This document shows, piece by piece, positions 58,240 through 64,000 of a stretch of DNA of 64,000 bases. Origin of the DNA: Anseranas semipalmata (taxonomy: Eukaryota > Chordata > Aves > Anseriformes > Anseranatidae); NCBI GenBank assembly GCA_013399115.1, contig VXAA01005663.1, positions 1-64,000 of the forward strand, in the 5' to 3' direction. Made by a program: the position numbers and the translations under genes. The notes beneath the pieces are model-generated. The model did not search any database. It saw only the letters and a program-made list of their open reading frames with translations, and had not been told where the DNA came from. Each line of letters starts with the position of its first letter. The first letter of the stretch is position 1.

Positions 58240-59980
58240 TGGACCCATATAGCGCTGGGGGGAGGAAACAGAGGGAAGAGATGCGCCAAGCAGCTGGCTT
58301 CAGCCACGGCAGCGCTGCGAATGGCACCGCGCAGTTGTCACCGTGCTGCAGTGCTGCCTTCCCTACCTGCTGCTCGGATCTGCTGCCAGCCTTGCTACCT
58401 GCCTCCGAAACCATTTCCGTGCTATTATTTGTCTCTTGTATCTATACTAATATCTGAAATGGAGAAAAAGTATTTTCCCCAGTAAGCTGTAAACCCAACC
58501 ACCTTACAGAGACCCCAAACTCTAATCCTATCTACATTACTGTCTGCTGTGCAAAGAAAAGCGAGCCCGTTTCCGAGATGCTTATTTACCTAATAGACTA
58601 TAAAAGGTATCGAGGGAGTCATTCCATTCAATTGGGTCAATCTTAGGTATGTAAATATGTATTTAAATTTGGTAAATATGTACAGTATTTAGAGCATGTG
58701 TAGAATGATTCTTTTGTGGAATGAGGCACCTATTTCAAAAAGGTTTACACTCCTCCAGGTAAATTAAACTCCTTTACATGCCAATAATGAAAGCTGAAAT
58801 GTGCTGGAAAAGAGATGCCCTCTTTTGTTAACTGACGTGAGTAAACATTGCAGGGCTTTGCAGCATTCTAATTGCGGTTATTAATTAAATGTATTTCAAT
58901 AAGATAAACTTAAAGGTTTTTAGATAATATCTAATTTTAACAGTACAAATAAACATTCAGTTTCACAAGGGATATGATTCATTCCTGAAAACAATTTCAT
59001 TATTTAAGGTGTATATATATACACACACACATCTATACACATGAACTCTAGCTATAGAAAAAAATTACATATACATGCATCTCTTTCCCTTTCCCTTAAA
59101 ATGTGAAAATGTCCTAAACAAAGTTATTGGGAACATTTTGCTGTTTGTCCACAGGGGGAAAAAAATCTTGGTACCTTTATCAGCTTTCTAGCTGGAATAC
59201 TTCACAGGAGAATAAACCTACTCATAGTAAATTACTATTCCCAGTGCTGTACAACCCCGAATGCATTGTGCAACTAGGTTACGCAGATCTCTGTTAAAGA
59301 AATAGTTTTCCTAAAGAGTTCAGACCTAAAACATTAGTAAAAACAGTCTGCATAGCACATTCCTCTTAGAACTCTGCACAGAACAGCTCCGAAATAAATA
59401 TATTTTTGAGGCACTTCTGTCGGTGCTCGTTTCCGTGGGAGAAGCCCTTCCAGCACCCAATGCCTTGCTGCGGGATAACGGGGCCGGGAGTGGGGAGCCA
59501 TGCAGGGGAGCCGCGTTCCTCTCGGCTTGGGTTGAAGCGGTTTGCAGCCACAGCAAAAGCTCTGGAGGCTTTGTTTAGCAGAAAATTCCTCTCTAGCCCA
59601 AGTTCACACCTCGCATAGTCGGTATCAAAGTGCTACGCAATAAGAAACACATTAGACTCCACTTATTTATATTACACGCTAAACAGCAAGTCTAAATAAT
59701 TTAGGATTCCTTCAGCTTGAGGTGTGTGGGGGGGACAGTTACCATTTTTTGAAGTCTGAAAGCACGTGCTGTTTGGCCTCTTAGGGACATCAGCTTCCCT
59801 TGAATGAATCACAGTAGCATAAGAAAATACAAAGCCTTTCTGTCACCCTAATACGCGAAGTTAGTGTGGCGGGGGGAGGAAAGCAAGGGAGGAAGGGAAA
59901 GCACTTTGGCTCCCGGCTCGGCTGTCCTTAGCAAAGATACAGAAGGATTACCCAGATACAACCTGCGGCTCCACGCCGAT
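58240..59980. other. AT-rich spacer with a TA/CA repeat and small GC patches
   Basis: A GC rise at 58250-58400, a TA-to-CA microsatellite at about 59011-59030 and a CpG-containing patch at 59430-59530. Nothing coding is supported. Confidence 0.4.
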
Positions 59981-59984
59981 CGGT

Positions 59985-60095
59985 GACAGCCAGAACGCCT
60001 CGCGTGCGGCCTGGTGCTCGCGGCCCCGCAGCGCCTGCGCACAGCCCCAGCCCCGCGCTGCGGCCGCGCTTCGCAGCGTTCCTTTCCTTCGTGCA
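59985..60095. other. Short CpG-dense patch
   Basis: A compact GC-rich segment with frequent CpG, flanked by AT-rich DNA. The frames across it are unrecognised. Confidence 0.4.
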
Positions 60096-60636
60096 ATTTC
60101 CCAACATGTAATGGCATTCCACAGCCTCCCTCTTCAGAAAGGGAAAGCAGCATGCCAGAAATGCCCGCCCTTTGGGAATTTCCAGATATACAGTGTTTAT
60201 AAACATGTGTACGTTACCTATAGCATGTTTATACACATGCCCACTCGTTGATAAAAGGTGTTTAAAAAAAGATGTAAAAATCAAATAGCATGCTTTCTAT
60301 TACACGTAAACTACACCGATACATTTCTGAATATAGTAATTGAAAAATCTTAATTTCTGTCTTCAGATAGACTTGTGAAAACTAAGTAACTGGATTTCCA
60401 TATGCCTGAACCGAACTCCATTCAGCATCCCATTAATACTCAGATAACTGACAGCTGATGGAAAGAAACATAGGAAACGTGAGAGTCCACATGAATTAGC
60501 GAATTGATGTAATAACTAAAACTCGCCAGAAGTATGAATAATTTTCTCATCATTGCCTTTTTTTACCCCCTTAATATAACAGTGGAAAGCACACTGATCA
60601 TAGCAAAAGCTGGAAAGGGTTGCAGAACATTATTCT

Positions 60637-60709
60637 AAGTTCTTGTGCTAATTATGCCTTGTCCTAGTATTTTAACATAGCACCTAACAGAAATTAAGGA
60701 AGTCCAAAC
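60637..60709 (+). repeat. Dispersed duplicate, copy 2
   Basis: The partner of 55317-55386 in the same orientation, about 5.3 kb downstream. The best-matching 45 bases are 60665-60709. Immediately after it a 104-codon unrecognised frame begins at 60712; copy 1 is also followed by open frames, but the downstream sequences differ. Confidence 0.8.
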
Positions 60710-61029
60710 AGATGGAGAAACCCACTTTCCGAGGTCTAATGCTGTGGATTCAAGAGGTTCAGCCAATATATGGCGAAGGAGCTGAACTTTCCTATAACAC
60801 ATATTGGTCCTTTTCCACTCAGGTCATTATTCTTGACAAGCGAGTTCTACATTTCTGCAAGAACCGACGTATTAGAGCGTACATAGGTTTAGGTCCAGCC
60901 CTCAGAACTGGGCCCCGTGTTTACTCCGCTTGTGCCCGATGTGTAAGCAATCCTGCCCATTCATTTCATAGCTCCGTGCTCTGTCAGTGCAGAGAGAATG
61001 TGGGTCGCCTAATATTAGTATCATAATAA

Positions 61030-61775
61030 AGTCAGCTTTTGCAATCAGTCCCAACACCTTCAGCTGACTGCTGTTTTCCATTAGAATCTTCTCTTAGATC
61101 ACGTTATACAATGAAATTCAGCTTTCTGTTGCCTCCATTTTCAATAGATTATAATGAACAACATCTTACGTTTGCATAATACCTTTAGTAGTGTGTCAGG
61201 AAAGAATAAAGTACTCTCTCTAACAAAAGCCTGGCAAGGGTAGAAGACAGAGAAATCAAGCAAAAAAAAATCTTATGAACTAGCATTGAATTTCAACATA
61301 CTGCTTGCTTATCACATAGCATAAATAATTCAGACTTGAAAACCTTATTTTCAGAAATGTTTACTGACACAGCAAAAACCCATGTGAGAGGTTACTGACA
61401 TGGCATGTAAACGCACACCTGAAAAGACAGGAGTGCTCACCAAAAGGGATGAGGGAAGAATTAATCTAAGGAGAACATCAGCTAAGAAAAAAAACAGTCA
61501 CAAATAAACTATCCCAGAATTAACAGCTCAGGCACTGAAGTCTCCATTTCAAATCTGCCCGGCAGTAAACACACTCCAAAATACCAGCTTGTGGTAGAGA
61601 CTTATTTCTCTTCTAGTACTTCCAGTCTTTGATCTAGTTTATATTTTGATTTGAAAGCTCTGAAGAGAAAATCGCTATGAAAAATCTGCCAGGACAGGGA
61701 GACAAAATGCTGTTCAGGTCCTTCTACTTTATCCTACCGAAATGAGCTTCCTGGCTGTAAAATCACGAAGTCACC
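61030..61775. other. AT-rich spacer, nothing recognised
   Basis: AT-rich sequence with an A-run near 61262-61270. No gene, repeat family or motif cluster supported. Confidence 0.35.
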
Positions 61776-61779
61776 CACC

Positions 61780-61945
61780 TCACCCGACGGCGGGTGGACA
61801 GAGCGGCGCGGGGCAGGGCGGCTGGCGCCGGGGCCTGGCCCAGCAGAAGCTGCTCGGCGGGGTCCGCGCCCAGGGGCCTCGGAGGGGTCCACAGCTGGAA
61901 ACGCCAACGGCGGCACCGACCCGCGCTCATTGCCCGCATTAGCCA
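61780..61945. other. CpG-dense patch
   Basis: A compact GC-rich segment with CpG clusters (for example GAGCGGCGCGGGGCAGGGCGG near 61800-61820). Open frames occur in all phases on both strands. Confidence 0.45.
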
Positions 61946-62804
61946 GCTCATTCCTTCGTGGAAGACAAAAGTCCCCCAACCAAAGGTCTGAAGATACTCA
62001 TTTCTGTAACTCTCCTTGGGTAAAAGAACCCTAACAATGAGGTTAAAAAAAATTAAATCTGTTGCGTTTAATTTTGCACACTAAAACGGTTGTTCTAGTG
62101 CAAAAATGTTAAAAACTGCACCTCAGAAATGGAGTGACATTGTCTCGCAGCTCTCCTCAACTAAACACCAAAATGGAAAGGACCTTCGTTAGAATACTCA
62201 GACAAAATTGAAAGGTGGCTGCTGAGGACAAGAGGCTGCTCTGGGGGAGCTGGGGGTAAAGTCCTCGTAGAGCCCCGTAGGCGACAGCGAAACCCGAAAG
62301 CCTGTACCTAAAGTGCTTCAGGAAAACCGCAGTCGCAATTTTATTCAGCACCCCAGAAGTACAGGACACGCACCCGTGGGCTTTCTTTCCTGCATGCCAT
62401 TTTCCATAGTAACTTAAATATTTTTAGCAACTATTACACCTTTTAAAGTGAAAAAAGCATTGAGCGAATAGGTTTGTTACTTAATATAAAAATGGTTCGG
62501 GGAAAGACATAAGAGCTACATGAAATTTTAAGTGCAATTATCTTAGATTAGAATATTTGGCTTGAAAGATCTGCAGGGTATTGTTTCTGATAAGACGGAC
62601 CCACTTGACGAGGCCTGTCACCACTCCAGGTCTCTCTGTTGTCAACTAAAGATGAAAGGACATCACAAAGAATTAACTTCAGCTTTTAAACATTTTGAAA
62701 ATGTCAAAGAGGTCATAGCTGATCTGTTTCCTTATACAGCATATTCACTTGATGAAATTTGTGGTAACAATGTGTTTTTACTTTTCATTCAAATTGGTCT
62801 AAAA

Positions 62805-63140
62805 TCCTGGTAATTGATCACAGCCTAATGAGAGCTGACAAGGGACCAGTGCGATTGGCTGAGCTTTGTATCAATCACAGCTGCTGCAGGTCCACGCTGT
62901 GCGTATTAGACTTTCTAATGGCACTAATTGGTGACTACAGAAAAAACCTGCTAAATCTCCTAGTGTAGTTTCCAGAACCATTTATTTGGTTTCCAGTTAC
63001 ACTAAAGCCAATTTAAGCCCTTTTATAACTAACACCTTCCTACATATAGGACCTATTGTTCGTGCTTTCTCACAAGCCGTCTAAATAGGCCTTAAAATAT
63101 TCAGTGAGATGACTCCAAATTAAAAATTGGACCAATCTGT
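62805..63140. promoter_or_regulatory. Candidate enhancer
   Basis: Non-repetitive block with TAATTGATCA near 62811, an inverted CCAAT core ATTGG (62854-62858), an E-box CAGCTG (62878-62883) and two CTAAT-type homeodomain cores near 62915-62930. The motif mix in about 130 bases fits a developmental enhancer; no coding signal. Conservation not tested. Confidence 0.4.
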
Positions 63141-63144
63141 GAAA

Positions 63145-64000
63145 CAGCAGAAGTAAAAGTAGAAGCTAAATATTTGTATTGACCTTTTAGGAGCATTAGC
63201 CAAGTCAGTGAAATATCTTAAAGCCATCGTATTACGCACAGAGAGACTGAAATTTTAAATCTCATTTAAAATAACACGTGACCGTGTTTGCTAGAAAGTG
63301 ATTTTATATTTCCAGAACATACTAGCATCACTGAATATGAAAGTTACCCGTTAAAACAAGGTGAAACACTGTTGTATCGTGCTAATTCTGCCCCCCCCCN
63401 GAAAGAAAGGTCAAGTCTGCTGTCACTTCCCTCTAACTGATGCTCAGAGACCGTGTGCACCGAGCATGATACATTTAAAAGAAACCAAGCAATCGGCCAT
63501 TTTCTGCATCAACTGTATTAATCATAAACCCTCCATCTTGAGCTAAAACAAGAGATTAGGTGCACAGGAAGAAAGACGAAGTTCTCCCAGCTCAAAACTG
63601 AAGATTCCTTTTCCATTTTGGACACGTTCCTTACTCTGTGGAAAAGGGTAATAATATTGACTGTAATCTCTAAGATGGACCGCCAAGGAAGCAGGCATTT
63701 AGCTACAGATGAAACTATGCAACTGAAACCTGGGTTCGTGATAAACAACAGGTTGATGCAGAGAGAGAAAATGCAGGTGCAGTGAACACCAGTGTAAAGG
63801 TGTGGATTGAGAGTGCTGCTGCACACCTTTTTTCCTACATACCCACACATTTTTTCTACACACACACACAAGAACACATACTTTTATAACACTTGTTAGC
63901 CACAACATATGACTTGTGTATACATATTTATGCACGTGTATATATATAGAGAGAGAATATCTCAGATTAGCATATGAAAGATGGAAAGTGGCAATGAGCA
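63145..64000. other. AT-rich end with microsatellites
   Basis: Contains a C-run ending in N (63391-63400), a possible but weak MIR-like fragment at about 63621-63661, a CA repeat at about 63857-63870 and a TA-then-GA repeat at about 63937-63956. Nothing coding is supported. Confidence 0.4.

Noticed and set aside
60712..61026. 104-codon frame after duplicate copy 2, with AATAAAG just after the stop
   Set aside because: Weak start context, no recognised domain, and AATAAA hexamers are frequent in this AT-rich DNA.
63621..63661. Possible MIR-like fragment (CTCTGTGGAAAAGGGTAATAATATTG)-type segment
   Set aside because: Only one landmark is present, too little to call the family.
1..64000. CRISPR arrays, bacterial operons, phage or retroviral genes
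   Set aside because: No regularly spaced repeats, no ribosome-binding-site-led gene series, and no reverse-transcriptase or integrase motifs in any frame; the sequence is plainly vertebrate non-coding DNA.

Overview
This looks like vertebrate nuclear DNA, most likely from a bird, with a turtle or crocodilian as the alternative. An AT-rich background is broken by many short CpG-dense patches. No stretch reads as a bacterial or viral gene. The interspersed repeats I can recognise are old, decayed SINE or LINE tails: MIR-type at about 2.64 kb and 21.2 kb, and a tail type common in turtles and crocodilians at 43.7 kb and 56.1 kb. No mammalian young repeat is visible, and I saw no avian CR1 3-prime tail. 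The species assignment is inference.

I find no protein-coding gene, tRNA, rRNA, known microRNA, CRISPR array or intact mobile element that I can defend. The longest open frames (206 aa at 756-1376, 197 aa at 18277-18870) are unrecognised, run across GC-rich patches and lie near the chance expectation for 64 kb. The simplest reading is a gene desert or a very long intron beside a developmental regulator gene. That gene itself is not visible, so I do not name it.

Layout. 0-5 kb: AT-rich with GC patches near 0.2, 0.55 and 3.5 kb and a MIR relic. 5-11 kb: closely spaced CpG patches interleaved with homeodomain/POU-motif-rich blocks at 6.5 and 7.6 kb. 11-16 kb: mixed, few landmarks. 16.3-17.7 kb: the most promoter-like interval, with a CCAAT box, an inverted CCAAT box, a GGGA tract, a perfect CRE and a CpG island. 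18-25 kb: AT-rich with an enhancer-like block at 19.7 kb, a second MIR relic and a GC-rich tandem repeat carrying an assembly gap at 22.4 kb. 26-33 kb: the densest run of enhancer-like blocks (26.1, 27.6, 28.4, 29.3, 30.2 and 32.7 kb) plus a strong G-quadruplex motif at 29.73 kb. 33-45 kb: alternating AT-rich and CpG patches, enhancer-like blocks at 40.5-41.2 and 44.8-45.3 kb. 45.6-48.2 kb: a long, very AT-rich block without GC patches. 48-54 kb: GC patches near 48.2-49.6 kb, then plain sequence. 54-64 kb: homopolymer junctions, a 45-bp dispersed duplicate, another old repeat tail and an enhancer-like block at 62.8-63.1 kb.

Assembly quality: N bases sit at 16535, 22432-22434, 29948, 32712, 48287-48321, 54536 and 63400, mostly in G/C homopolymers or GC-rich sequence. 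The regulatory calls rest on motif content seen by eye. I could not align to other genomes, so conservation is inferred, never measured.
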